Below, piece by piece: positions 52,937-61,513 of a DNA stretch of 64,000 bases. Made by a program: the position numbers and the translations under genes. The notes below the pieces were generated by a model. It did not search any database, was not told the DNA's origin, and saw nothing but the letters and a program-made list of their open reading frames with translations. Source of the DNA: Hafnia paralvei ATCC 29927 (GTDB lineage: Bacteria; Pseudomonadota; Gammaproteobacteria; Enterobacterales; Enterobacteriaceae); the NCBI RefSeq assembly GCF_001655005.1, contig NZ_LXET01000051.1:7033-71032 (forward strand). The letters are read 5' to 3'. The stretch's first letter is position 1, and each line of letters starts with the position of its first letter.

Positions 52937-53944
52937 ATGGCTACCATAAAGGATGTTGCTAGGCTCGCGGGAGTCTCCGTCGCCACGGTTTCTCGCGTTA
53001 TCAATAACTCGCCAAAAGCAAGCGACAGCTCACGCGCCGCCGTGATGTCTGCCATGGAGCAGTTACAGTATCACCCAAACGCCAATGCGCGGGCATTAGC
53101 CCAACAAGCAACTGAAACTATTGGCTTAATTGTGTCAGACGTTTCCGATCCATTTTTTGGTGCCATGGTTAAGGCCGTTGAACAGGTTGCTTATGCAACC
53201 GGAAATTTTCTCCTGATCGGCAATGGCTATCACAACATCGATAAAGAACGTCAGGCTATCGAACAATTAATTCGCCATCGCTGCGCGGCGCTGGTGGTTC
53301 ACTCCAAAATGATCCCAGATGAAGAGCTGGCACATCTGATGAAACAAATACCGGGCATGGTACTGATTAACCGCACACTGCCGGGGTTTGAAACCCGCTG
53401 CGTAGCGCTTGATGACCGCTACGGCGCGTGGTTGGCAACACGCCATCTGATTCAACAAGGACATAAACACATTGCCTGCATCTGTTCTAACCATCCCATT
53501 TCGGATGCGCACGATCGTCTGCAAGGCTATTTGGATGCCCTGCACGAACACGGTATTCCGGTGGACGACAAGCTGATTGCCTATGGTTCACCTGATGAAA
53601 TCGGTGGTGAGCAGGCGATGACCGAACTGCTTGGCCATGGTAAAACACTCACCGCGGTCACCTGTTATAACGATCCTATGGCCGCAGGCGCACTGTCAGT
53701 GCTAAGCGATAACAGCATTGATGTTCCGGGGAAAATTTCACTGATCGGATTTGATGACGTTTTAATTTCGCGTTATCTGCGACCTCGCTTAACCACCATT
53801 CGTTACCCCGTCGTAGCAATGGCGACTCAAGCCGCAGAGTTGGCACTGGCCTTATCCAAACAGTTGCCGCTCCCCGAAACAACCAATATGTTCAGCCCCA
53901 CGCTCGTCTGTCGACATTCGGTCTCTACGCCACGGTTGGTATGA
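52937..53944 (+). CDS. galR: galactose operon repressor GalR
   Basis: LacI-family repressor, 335 residues. MATIKDVARLAGVSVATVSR is the helix-turn-helix and the hinge ENARALAQQ-type NANARALAQQATETIG follows; both are nearly identical to E. coli GalR. The sugar-binding half contains SDPFFGAMVKAVEQVAY, HRCAALVVHSKMIPDEEL and SLIGFDDVLISRYLRPRLTT. Start ATG 52937 (MATIKDV); the frame is open upstream but the extra residues have no family support. Next to omrA/B as in E. coli. Galactose as inducer is from family knowledge. Confidence 0.96.
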   Translation: MATIKDVARLAGVSVATVSRVINNSPKASDSSRAAVMSAMEQLQYHPNANARALAQQATETIGLIVSDVSDPFFGAMVKAVEQVAYATGNFLLIGNGYHNIDKERQAIEQLIRHRCAALVVHSKMIPDEELAHLMKQIPGMVLINRTLPGFETRCVALDDRYGAWLATRHLIQQGHKHIACICSNHPISDAHDRLQGYLDALHEHGIPVDDKLIAYGSPDEIGGEQAMTELLGHGKTLTAVTCYNDPMAAGALSVLSDNSIDVPGKISLIGFDDVLISRYLRPRLTTIRYPVVAMATQAAELALALSKQLPLPETTNMFSPTLVCRHSVSTPRLV

Positions 53945-53983
53945 TAATCTCGCATTTTTACGCATAAAGTAGGGAAGATATTG

Positions 53984-54982
53984 ATGATAACCATGCTGGA
54001 TGTATCGCTGCGTGCTGGAGTGTCCAAGGCCACCGTTTCCCGAGTGTTAAACGGCACGGGCCAAGTCAAAGAAAGCACGCGCATAGCGGTATTTAAAGCC
54101 GTAGAGGAGTTAGGCTATCGCCCCAACCTCTTAGCGCAGGCATTGGCGAATCAAACCTCCAATACCATTGGTTTAGTTGTATCAAATTTTGATGGTCCAT
54201 ATTTTGGCCGTTTGCTTCGACAAGCCGCACACCTGATAGAAGCAAGCGGGAAACATATGATTGTGACCGATGGTCATGATACCCCAGAAGGTGAACGTGA
54301 AGCCGTACACCTGCTTATTGACCGCCGCTGTGACGCTATCATCCTCTATACGCGTTTTATGGAAGAACCCGCGCTGATGCAGTTGATCAGCCAGCATCAC
54401 GCTCTCATGGTGATTAATCGAGATTTACCTCAGGCTCGCGATCGCTGCGTCTTCTTCGAGCAACAGCAAGCCGCAAGCGAAGTGGTTAAGTATCTGATTA
54501 CACAGGGTCATCGGCAAATAGCCTGCATTACGGCGCCTATTAATACACCAACCGCGCAGTCTCGCTTAGCGGGTTATAAAGATGCTCTGGAACAAAATCA
54601 AATAACCTATCACGACAGCTTAGTTACACTCGGTGATAGCAGCGTTGCAGGTGGTTACCATGCCTGCTGTGAACTACTCGCTCGTCAGCAACCTTTCACT
54701 GCCCTCTTTGCCTGCAACGACGATATGGCGATCGGCGCACTTCGCGCCTTACATCAGGCCGGAAAACGCGTACCCGAGGATGTATCACTATTTGGCTTCG
54801 ACGATGAACCTAGCGCCGAGTATCTACAACCGTCGCTTTCCACGGTTTACTTACCTATCGATAAGATGATCTCTACGGCAATTACCCAAGCGCTGCGATT
54901 AAGCAGTGGCGAGATTGTAGAACCTGTAGAGCCGTTTGTGGGAGAGTTGAAAGTGAGAGAGTCTGTAGCCAAGATTAAATAA
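53984..54982 (+). CDS. LacI-family regulator, AscG-like
   Basis: 332-residue repressor. MLDVSLRAGVSKATVSRVLNG is the helix-turn-helix; hinge and core follow (GYRPNLLAQALANQTSNTIGL, CDAIILYTRF, SLFGFDDEPSAEYLQPSLSTV). The first 60 residues resemble E. coli AscG (MMTMLEVAKRAGVSKATVSRVL), the beta-glucoside regulator, and also its GYRPNLLA segment; the rest is less similar. ATG 53984 follows AGGGA; an in-frame ATG at 53993 is possible. No PTS or glycosidase gene is adjacent, so the regulated target is unknown. Immediately after galR with 39 bases between. Confidence 0.75.
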   Translation: MITMLDVSLRAGVSKATVSRVLNGTGQVKESTRIAVFKAVEELGYRPNLLAQALANQTSNTIGLVVSNFDGPYFGRLLRQAAHLIEASGKHMIVTDGHDTPEGEREAVHLLIDRRCDAIILYTRFMEEPALMQLISQHHALMVINRDLPQARDRCVFFEQQQAASEVVKYLITQGHRQIACITAPINTPTAQSRLAGYKDALEQNQITYHDSLVTLGDSSVAGGYHACCELLARQQPFTALFACNDDMAIGALRALHQAGKRVPEDVSLFGFDDEPSAEYLQPSLSTVYLPIDKMISTAITQALRLSSGEIVEPVEPFVGELKVRESVAKIK

Positions 54983-55065
54983 TAATACTGTTCACCTTAA
55001 TATTATCTGCTGTATTATTTAAAGTGTTAACAACAGAATTTAATATCAAGGATGAAAAATTCACT

Positions 55066-55923
55066 ATGGGTTTCCCGATAATCGCCCAAATTAATGCTAT
55101 CGCCCAACTTAATGAAAATGAAGATTTAAGTGAGCATTGTTATAATCTTTTCCAATCATTTTGCGACCAAACATTCTGGATGCTTGGCGAGCATAAACTG
55201 ATAAGTAACGGTAAGTCTGAATTTTCAGGTATCTTTCACATATTGCCAGAAACGGGCGATAAAATAATATACAGCTATTTATCTGTAGATGAAAATACAC
55301 AACCCGAATACCTTCCCGCCATACAAGAAAGCGATAATTCAGCACAGTGGACACCTGTTAATGGCTTCGTGATTCTAAAACTTGCAACAATGGAACGGTT
55401 TGCGCTAGTCGCTACGGAAAATAGCGATAACTACGCAATCCTTGAGCATGGCCAAATAATGAGCCTGATCGTCACAGCTAAAGAAAAAAACGAAAAAATC
55501 GAATTAAATCAGCCACAAAAAACCATAACAGTGCTTGATATGCCACGGGATTTTTGTCGCCAGCTTTATCTATACTGTAGTGGCCAAAAAGAGATATATA
55601 CTTGTCGTTTAGCGCTTGCAAATGTCACGGAGTCTACATCAGGTCTTGATAACTTCACATTACTGATGCTATTGGATTGCGGTGATAAAGAACGCACTCA
55701 CAAACACTTTGCTGAAATTAAAAAGAATTACATGTCCTTGCTGCCCATGAATATAGAACTTATTTTCTTAACCGTAGATAACAGTCCTCGCTTTAATAAA
55801 TTAGCTAACCTTATTCATGACGCAAAACCATTTTACAGCAAGCAAGACTCCCAAGGTTTCTTCGCCAAATTAAAAAGACGCCTACGCCATCCATTACCGA
55901 TCGCATTAGTATTTAAAGAATAG
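55066..55923 (+). CDS. SseB-like protein of unknown function
   Basis: 285 residues, soluble, no signal peptide. The architecture resembles the SseB family: NGFVILKLATMERFALVATENSDN near residue 100 for the N-terminal domain, and a C-terminal half with CRQLYLYCSGQKEIYTCRLALAN, LLMLLDCGDKE and PMNIELIFLTVD-NSPRFNKLANLIHDAKPFYSK ending in the FFAKLKRRLRHPLP tail. ATG 55066 is taken from alignment length with SseB; GTG 55024 is in frame but no strong ribosome site precedes either. Low GC relative to neighbours. SseB was named for serine sensitivity in E. coli; function here is not known. Confidence 0.6.
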   Translation: MGFPIIAQINAIAQLNENEDLSEHCYNLFQSFCDQTFWMLGEHKLISNGKSEFSGIFHILPETGDKIIYSYLSVDENTQPEYLPAIQESDNSAQWTPVNGFVILKLATMERFALVATENSDNYAILEHGQIMSLIVTAKEKNEKIELNQPQKTITVLDMPRDFCRQLYLYCSGQKEIYTCRLALANVTESTSGLDNFTLLMLLDCGDKERTHKHFAEIKKNYMSLLPMNIELIFLTVDNSPRFNKLANLIHDAKPFYSKQDSQGFFAKLKRRLRHPLPIALVFKE

Positions 55924-56067
55924 CAGTACCATATCTGATAGAAATACCACTCAATCATACGCATTAATGATGATAAGTCTCATAGCATTTCTGTGAATTA
56001 TCATCATTTCTCTCGACTGAATATCTTTATCATTGAGTTCAATGATATTTCGTCATGGGAAGAGTCC

Positions 56068-56112
56068 TTCGACACTAATGTCGAACCCGCCCTCAAGTGT
56101 CGACAACGACAC
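56068..56112 (+). promoter_or_regulatory. FhlA-like enhancer: two TGTCG palindromes upstream of hycB
   Basis: TTCGACA-N4-TGTCGAA (56068-56085) and GTGTCG-N4-CGACAC (56097-56112) are exact inverted repeats with centres 28 bases apart, about 115-145 bases before the expected start of transcription. A further CCGACACC half-site follows at 56117. FhlA sites in E. coli are built on TGTCG-type motifs, as I recall. Function inferred from place before a sigma-54 promoter. Confidence 0.55.
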
Positions 56113-56192
56113 ACTTCCGACACCCAAAAACACCATCCACCAAGACCAATAACTAACTGTAAATAAACAACTATTTTCCAATTTACACCTAC

Positions 56193-56208
56193 TGGCACGT
56201 TTTGTGCT
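56193..56208 (+). promoter_or_regulatory. sigma-54 promoter of hycBCDEFGHI
   Basis: TGGCAC-N5-GTGCT: the invariant GG (56194-56195) and GC (56206-56207) are separated by 10 bases, as required for sigma-54. The consensus -12 TTGC has one mismatch. Start of transcription expected near 56219, 37 bases before hycB. Confidence 0.75.
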
Positions 56209-56255
56209 TAACAAAGGGGAATTTAACTTTTGTAGTCTGAACCAGAGGACTGAAC

Positions 56256-56870
56256 ATGAACCGCTTTGTTATTGCGGATCCCCGATTATGTATCGGGTGC
56301 AACACCTGTATGGCCGCTTGCTCTGAAGAGCATAAGATGTACGGCCTGCAAACTGAGCCGCGTCTGGTGGTGGTCAAAAACAGTCGCGACTCCGTGCCTG
56401 TGATGTGTCACCAGTGTGAAGACGCGCCGTGCGCACAGGTTTGCCCGGTCAATGCGATTACCCATACCAATGATTCCATTCAGCTTAACGAAAGCCTGTG
56501 CGTGAGCTGCAAACTGTGCGGCATTGCCTGCCCATTTGGTGCTATCACTATGAACGGCAGTAAGCCCCTGCATATTCCAGCCAACAGCAACACGCCGATG
56601 GCTCTTCCTGCACCGCCAAACAAACGTGGCATTAGCCCATTCCTAGATTGGTATCCCGGTATCCGCAGCATCGCCGTGAAATGCGATTTATGTCAGTTCA
56701 GCGAACAAGGGCCCGCATGCGTCCGTGCCTGCCCAACTCACGCCATCATGTTGGTTGATGATAACCAGTTGGCTCTGGCCAGCGCCGCCAAACGTCAAAA
56801 TGCAATGGACGCCATGGATGCCGATTTGATGATGTTTAGTTCATTCGCAGAGGGGTCCGACGCACAATGA
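56256..56870 (+). CDS. hycB: formate hydrogenlyase electron transfer subunit HycB
   Basis: Ferredoxin-like subunit carrying electrons from formate dehydrogenase H to hydrogenase 3. 204 residues. Four 4Fe-4S clusters are shown by CIGCNTCMAAC (near 12), CHQCEDAPCAQVCP (near 53), CVSCKLCGIACP (near 84) and CDLCQFSEQGPACVRACP (near 144). Sequence is closer to HycB than to HyfA. ATG 56256 follows GAGGA. Its end overlaps hycC by 4 bases (ATGA). First gene of the operon; no hycA precedes it, unlike E. coli. Confidence 0.95.
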   Translation: MNRFVIADPRLCIGCNTCMAACSEEHKMYGLQTEPRLVVVKNSRDSVPVMCHQCEDAPCAQVCPVNAITHTNDSIQLNESLCVSCKLCGIACPFGAITMNGSKPLHIPANSNTPMALPAPPNKRGISPFLDWYPGIRSIAVKCDLCQFSEQGPACVRACPTHAIMLVDDNQLALASAAKRQNAMDAMDADLMMFSSFAEGSDAQ

Positions 56871-58774
56871 ATACCGTTGAATTATTGAGCTTCGCACTCA
56901 GTATTTATTTGATCTCCGCCCTGCTATCGCTGGTATTAGGATCAACCGGCTCTGGCTGGCTCGGCGCTCGCGTTGCTGCGTTAGGCGCATTCGTTGCAGG
57001 CGCAGCGGGCACATGGAGCGCGTGCCAAGGTCTTACTTTTACCCCAGAGATCGTTAGCGCCAACCTGTTTAATCACACGCCAGTGCTATTTAACACGTTG
57101 AACAGCCTAATGCTGTTACTGACCTCCGCCGTCAGCCTGCTGTGTGCTATTTATGCCTTTAGTTATCTGAAAAGCTATATACCGAAGAAAGCCGCGCTGA
57201 TTGGCTGTTTGATGAACATGCTCAGCGCTGCCATCAGTCTGTTAGTCCTCACCGATAACGCGGTGATGTTTGTAGCACTGCTTGAGTTGATGACTCTGTT
57301 CACCGCGCTGCTGGTATGGCAAGCACAAGATGCAAAAGCACGTAAGGCTGCCAGCCTTTATTGGCTGATGTCACGCTTGGGCACCGTGTTTATCATTGCC
57401 GCATTTTGGATTCTGTATCGCCATAGTGGCACTTTGGCGCTGAGCGAATTTCACCTTGCCACGCTCAGCCGTGGCTTAGCCTCATGGGTATTTGTACTCG
57501 GTTTGCTTGGCTTCGGTATTGTTTCTGGCTTGGTTCCATTACATGGCTGGATCCCACAGGTTCACTCCAGCGCACCAAGCCATGCCGCCACGCTCGTCTC
57601 TTCCGTGATGTTAAAAGTGGGTCTGTTTGGGTTGCTGAAAATCAGCATTGACTGGCTAGGAATGCCGCAGCTGTGGTGGGGCGCAGCGCTGATGATTATC
57701 GGTGCGCTCACGGCCTTTATCGGTGGTTTGTACGCCCTGATGGAGCACGATATCAAACGCCTCTTGGCTTATCACACCGTGGAAAATATCGGCATCATTC
57801 TGCTTGGGCTTTCTGCCTGTGTGCTTGGGCTGGCGCTGGGTAAACCTACGCTTGCCGTGCTCGGTTTAATGGCTGGACTGTTCCATTTGGTTAACCACAC
57901 CTTATTTAAAGGCGTGTTATTCCTTGGCGCTGGTGCGGTAATCCGCAGTACCGGTGCGAAAGATATTGAAAAATTGGGTGGCGTTGCACGTCGTATGCCG
58001 CTAACAGCAACCGCCATGCTGATTGGCCTGATGTCGATGGCCGCTTTACCACCGCTTAACGGCTTTGTGAGTGAGTGGTTTACCTACCAGACCCTGTTCT
58101 CTCTCAGCCACTCCTCAACCTTGAGCATGCGTATCATTGCCCCTTTGGTGATGGTTGTTCTGGCGATTACCGGCGCACTGGCCGTGATGTGCGTGGCGAA
58201 AATCTTCGGTGTGACATTCCTCGGCGCTCCTCGCAGCGAGGGGGCGGCTAACGCAGGCTGCGCTCCGGCATCCATGTTGTTCTCTCCGGTGCTATTAGCC
58301 ATTGGCTGTTTGGCCTTCGGTATTGGCGCTCCATGGGTACTGCCTTACATGCTGAAAATAGCGGCTGGATCGCTCGGTTTAATGCTCGATCCACATCAGA
58401 TGACTCAGGGTGCCGTGATGATTTCTGGCACGACTAACACCACCCTGCTGTCCACGCTGATGATTGCCATTCTACTTCTGGCCTTCCCCATTATTCCTTT
58501 GCTGTTGGTGGGTATGTACAAAAACGCACGCCTGCCACGTCGTCGTCATGGAGACGCATGGGCCTGTGGCTATGGACATGAAGCCGGAATGGTCGTTACA
58601 GCCACAGGCTTTGCTCAACCACTGCGTGTGATGTTCGCCCCTGTTTATCGTCTGCGTCAGGTATTCAATCCAGCACCGCTGTTTGGTGGTCTGCTACGCG
58701 AAGGCGCTATGCGCATTTATCCCGCGTTAGCGGTGATTGAGCTCGCCCTGCTGTTAGTGGCGATTTTCGCCTGA
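56867..58774 (+). CDS. hycC: formate hydrogenlyase membrane subunit HycC
   Basis: Antiporter-like (NuoL/M) membrane subunit of 635 residues, about 14-16 transmembrane segments. Family blocks: LVPLHGWIPQVHSSAPSHAATLVSSVM (proton-channel helix with His/Pro), GLYALMEHDIKRLLAYHTVENIGI and MSMAALPPLNGFVSEWFTYQTLF. The second half matches HycC rather than HyfB. Slightly longer than E. coli HycC (608), the difference lying mainly in the C-terminal third. ATG 56867 overlaps the hycB stop. Confidence 0.94.
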   Translation: MNTVELLSFALSIYLISALLSLVLGSTGSGWLGARVAALGAFVAGAAGTWSACQGLTFTPEIVSANLFNHTPVLFNTLNSLMLLLTSAVSLLCAIYAFSYLKSYIPKKAALIGCLMNMLSAAISLLVLTDNAVMFVALLELMTLFTALLVWQAQDAKARKAASLYWLMSRLGTVFIIAAFWILYRHSGTLALSEFHLATLSRGLASWVFVLGLLGFGIVSGLVPLHGWIPQVHSSAPSHAATLVSSVMLKVGLFGLLKISIDWLGMPQLWWGAALMIIGALTAFIGGLYALMEHDIKRLLAYHTVENIGIILLGLSACVLGLALGKPTLAVLGLMAGLFHLVNHTLFKGVLFLGAGAVIRSTGAKDIEKLGGVARRMPLTATAMLIGLMSMAALPPLNGFVSEWFTYQTLFSLSHSSTLSMRIIAPLVMVVLAITGALAVMCVAKIFGVTFLGAPRSEGAANAGCAPASMLFSPVLLAIGCLAFGIGAPWVLPYMLKIAAGSLGLMLDPHQMTQGAVMISGTTNTTLLSTLMIAILLLAFPIIPLLLVGMYKNARLPRRRHGDAWACGYGHEAGMVVTATGFAQPLRVMFAPVYRLRQVFNPAPLFGGLLREGAMRIYPALAVIELALLLVAIFA

Positions 58775-58784
58775 GGAGAATGAT

Positions 58785-59720
58785 ATGAGTTCGCTTTCCA
58801 TCCTTGTGCTAGCCCTGATTCAGGCATTAGCCCTGTTAGCACTGGCTCCACTGTTTAGCGGTATTTCCCGCGTGCTACGAGCCAAAATACACAGCCGTAA
58901 AGGACCTGATATTTTTCAGGACTATCGCGACATTTTTAAACTGTTCAAACGCCAGAATATTTCACCGGCAGCCTCTGGCGTATTTTTCCAAATGATGCCG
59001 TATGTCATGGTCGGCACGATGTTAACTATCGCTACCGCACTACCGATGGTGACAGTTATCAGCCCACTAGCCCCTATCGGCGATTTAATCACCGTCGTAT
59101 ATCTGTTTGCCGTTGCACGTTTCTTCTTTGCGATTGCAGGGTTAGACACCGGCAGCACTTTTACTGGGATCGGCGCTAGTCGTGAATCCATGCTAGGCAT
59201 TCTAGTAGAACCAATCCTGATGCTTGGTTTGTGGGTTACGGCTCTGCTGGCGGGTTCAACCAACCTTGGTGTGATGAGTTTTCACGTACTGGAGTGGAAT
59301 GTGAATTCTTCTCTGGCCTTGGTGCTAGCGCTGCTGGCCTGCGCATTCGCCACCTTTATCGAAATGGGCAAACTCCCGTTTGATATGGCAGAAGCAGAAC
59401 AGGAACTTCAGGAAGGCCCACTAACGGAATACTCCGGCTCGGCGTTTGCAGTATTAAAACTGGGTATCAGTCTGAAACAGCTGGTGGTTTTACAACTGTT
59501 TATCGGCGTATTTGTTCCTTGGGGACAAATGACCACCTTCAGCGCAGGCGCATTGGTTCTAGCCATCGTCGCAGCAATTATCAAGCTGCTGGTCGGCATC
59601 GCTCTGATTGCGCTATTCGAAAACAGCGTTGCCCGTTTACGTTTCCTAAAAACGTCGTACACCACGTGGGCCGGTTTTGGCTTGGCTGCGGCGGCATTCT
59701 TATCTTGGTTAATTGCGTGA
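58785..59720 (+). CDS. hycD: formate hydrogenlyase membrane subunit HycD
   Basis: NuoH-like membrane subunit, 311 residues (E. coli 307). About eight transmembrane segments; QDYRDIFKLFKRQNISP and LDTGSTFTGIGASRESMLG form the cytoplasmic NuoH-like loops, and the Glu-rich EMGKLPFDMAEAEQELQEGPLTEYSGS is the conserved domain near residue 205. ATG 58785 follows GAGGAG. The stop TGA (59718-59720) provides TGAGG, the ribosome site of a 22-codon ORF that follows. Confidence 0.95.
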   Translation: MSSLSILVLALIQALALLALAPLFSGISRVLRAKIHSRKGPDIFQDYRDIFKLFKRQNISPAASGVFFQMMPYVMVGTMLTIATALPMVTVISPLAPIGDLITVVYLFAVARFFFAIAGLDTGSTFTGIGASRESMLGILVEPILMLGLWVTALLAGSTNLGVMSFHVLEWNVNSSLALVLALLACAFATFIEMGKLPFDMAEAEQELQEGPLTEYSGSAFAVLKLGISLKQLVVLQLFIGVFVPWGQMTTFSAGALVLAIVAAIIKLLVGIALIALFENSVARLRFLKTSYTTWAGFGLAAAAFLSWLIA

Positions 59721-59728
59721 GGCCGGGC

Positions 59729-59797
59729 ATGACAGCATTTCTGACTCACTTATTTTTAGTTTCATCCTCTCAGCTTACGAGGCATCGCGGCTCATGA
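59729..59797 (+). CDS. possible 22-residue ORF between hycD and hycE
   Basis: Begins ATG 59729, encodes MTAFLTHLFLVSSSQLTRHR then Gly-Ser, and ends TGA 59795-59797 that overlaps the hycE ATG (ATGA). GAGG, formed partly by the hycD stop, lies 6 bases before its ATG. E. coli has a short gap here and no such ORF that I recall. It could couple hycE translation to hycD. No homologue is recognised; conservation would have to show whether it is real. Confidence 0.35.
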   Translation: MTAFLTHLFLVSSSQLTRHRGS

Positions 59798-61497
59798 ATC
59801 AGCAAAAAACAGGTCAACATTACATTCAGGAACTGCGTCAGCAGTTTCCCACAGCGATTCTGGACGAAAGCTGGCAGACCGATACTCAGGCAACCATCAC
59901 CATTAAAACCAATATGTTGCCGGAAGTTGTCGAGTTTCTGTATTACAAGCAGGGTGGCTGGTTATCCGTTCTGTTCGGCAACGACGAGCGCCCGCTGTGC
60001 GGTAGCTATGCGGTTTACTACGTTCTATCCATGGAAACCGGCACCAAATGCTGGATCACGGTAAAAGCACTGGTCGATGAGAGAACGCTAGAATTCCCAT
60101 CCGTCACTCCACGCGTGCCCGCTGCGGTCTGGGGCGAGCGTGAAGTTCGCGATATGTATGGCCTCATTCCCGTGGGTTTGCCCGACGAACGCCGTCTGGT
60201 TCTGCCCGATGATTGGCCGGATGAACTGTATCCGCTACGCAAAGATTCAATGGATTATCGCCAGCGCCCTGCACCAACCACCGACGTTGAAACCTATCCA
60301 TTTATCAACGAAAGCAAAAGCGGAAAAATTGTTCCTATTGGCCCGCTACATATCACCTCTGATGAACCAGGGCATTTCCGCCTGTTCGTTGATGGTGAAG
60401 ATATCGTTGATGCCGATTATCGTCTGTTCTATGTGCATCGTGGCATGGAAAAACTGGCCGAAACGCGCATGGGCTACAACGAAGTGACCTTCTTGTCTGA
60501 CCGTGTGTGTGGCATCTGTGGGTTTGCCCACAGCACCGCATATACCACTTCGGTAGAAAATGCGATGGGCATTCAGGTGCCAGAACGTGCGCAGGCTATT
60601 CGCTCAATTCTGCTCGAAGTAGAACGTCTACACAGTCATCTGCTAAACCTCGGCTTATCGTGCCACTTTGTCGGCTTTGATTCCGGTTTCATGCAGTTCT
60701 TCCGCGTACGTGAAAAATCGATGAAGATGGCGGAAATCCTGACCGGTGCGCGTAAGACCTACGGTCTGAATCTGATCGGCGGAATTCGTCGCGATCTGTT
60801 GAAAGACGACATGATCAAAACCCGCATTCTGGCTGCCGAAATGCGCGCTGAAGTGAAAACGCTAGTCGATATCCTATTTAGCACGCCAAATATGGAACAG
60901 CGTACCGTCGGCGTGGGTCGTCTGGATCCACAGATTGCTCGCGATTTCAGTAACGTCGGCCCCATGATTCGTGCAAGTGGACACGCCCGTGATACCCGAG
61001 TCGATCATCCATTTGCAGGCTACGACCTGCTGCCAATGGAAATTCACACCGAAACCGGCTGCGACGTCATCTCCCGTGTGAAAGTTCGCGTAAACGAAGT
61101 CTTCACCGCGTTGAACATGATCGACTTTGGTCTGGATAACCTGCCGGGCGGCCCGCTGTCGGTAGAAGGTTTCACCTATATCCCTAACCGCTTTGCTTTG
61201 GGCTTCTCTGAAGCACCGCGCGGTGACGATATCCATTGGTCAATGACCGGTGACAACCAGAAACTGTATCGCTGGCGCTGCCGTGCAGCCACTTACTCAA
61301 ACTGGCCAACGCTGCGTTACATGCTGCGTGGTAACACCGTATCCGATGCGCCGCTGATCATTGGTAGCCTCGATCCTTGCTACTCCTGTACTGACCGCGT
61401 AACGCTGGTAGACGTGCGTAAGCGCAAGTCCGTTACCGTACCGTACAAAGAAATCGAGCGTTATGGTCTGGAACGTAAAGACTCACCGCTGAAGTAA
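59794..61497 (+). CDS. hycE: hydrogenase 3 large subunit HycE (precursor)
   Basis: Catalytic [NiFe] subunit of formate hydrogenlyase, 567 residues. The N-terminal NuoC-like half contains WGEREVRDMYGLIPVGLPDERRL. Nickel ligands: RVCGICGFAHS (near 240) and DPCYSC near the C-terminus. HycI removes the tail after CYSCTDR; 32 residues follow that Arg, as in E. coli HycE. The start at 59794 (MNQQKTGQHYIQEL) matches E. coli; upstream in-frame TTG 59713 has no family support. GAGG lies 11 bases before this ATG. Confidence 0.96.
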   Translation: MNQQKTGQHYIQELRQQFPTAILDESWQTDTQATITIKTNMLPEVVEFLYYKQGGWLSVLFGNDERPLCGSYAVYYVLSMETGTKCWITVKALVDERTLEFPSVTPRVPAAVWGEREVRDMYGLIPVGLPDERRLVLPDDWPDELYPLRKDSMDYRQRPAPTTDVETYPFINESKSGKIVPIGPLHITSDEPGHFRLFVDGEDIVDADYRLFYVHRGMEKLAETRMGYNEVTFLSDRVCGICGFAHSTAYTTSVENAMGIQVPERAQAIRSILLEVERLHSHLLNLGLSCHFVGFDSGFMQFFRVREKSMKMAEILTGARKTYGLNLIGGIRRDLLKDDMIKTRILAAEMRAEVKTLVDILFSTPNMEQRTVGVGRLDPQIARDFSNVGPMIRASGHARDTRVDHPFAGYDLLPMEIHTETGCDVISRVKVRVNEVFTALNMIDFGLDNLPGGPLSVEGFTYIPNRFALGFSEAPRGDDIHWSMTGDNQKLYRWRCRAATYSNWPTLRYMLRGNTVSDAPLIIGSLDPCYSCTDRVTLVDVRKRKSVTVPYKEIERYGLERKDSPLK

Positions 61498-61513
61498 GGT
61501 CAGGAGAAACGTC

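Noticed and set aside
52212..53055. Two short minus-strand ORFs that share the peptide PEVLIGE
   Set aside because: The shared peptide comes from reading through the two Omr sRNA genes (CCAGAGGTATTGATTGGTGA); no protein is supported.
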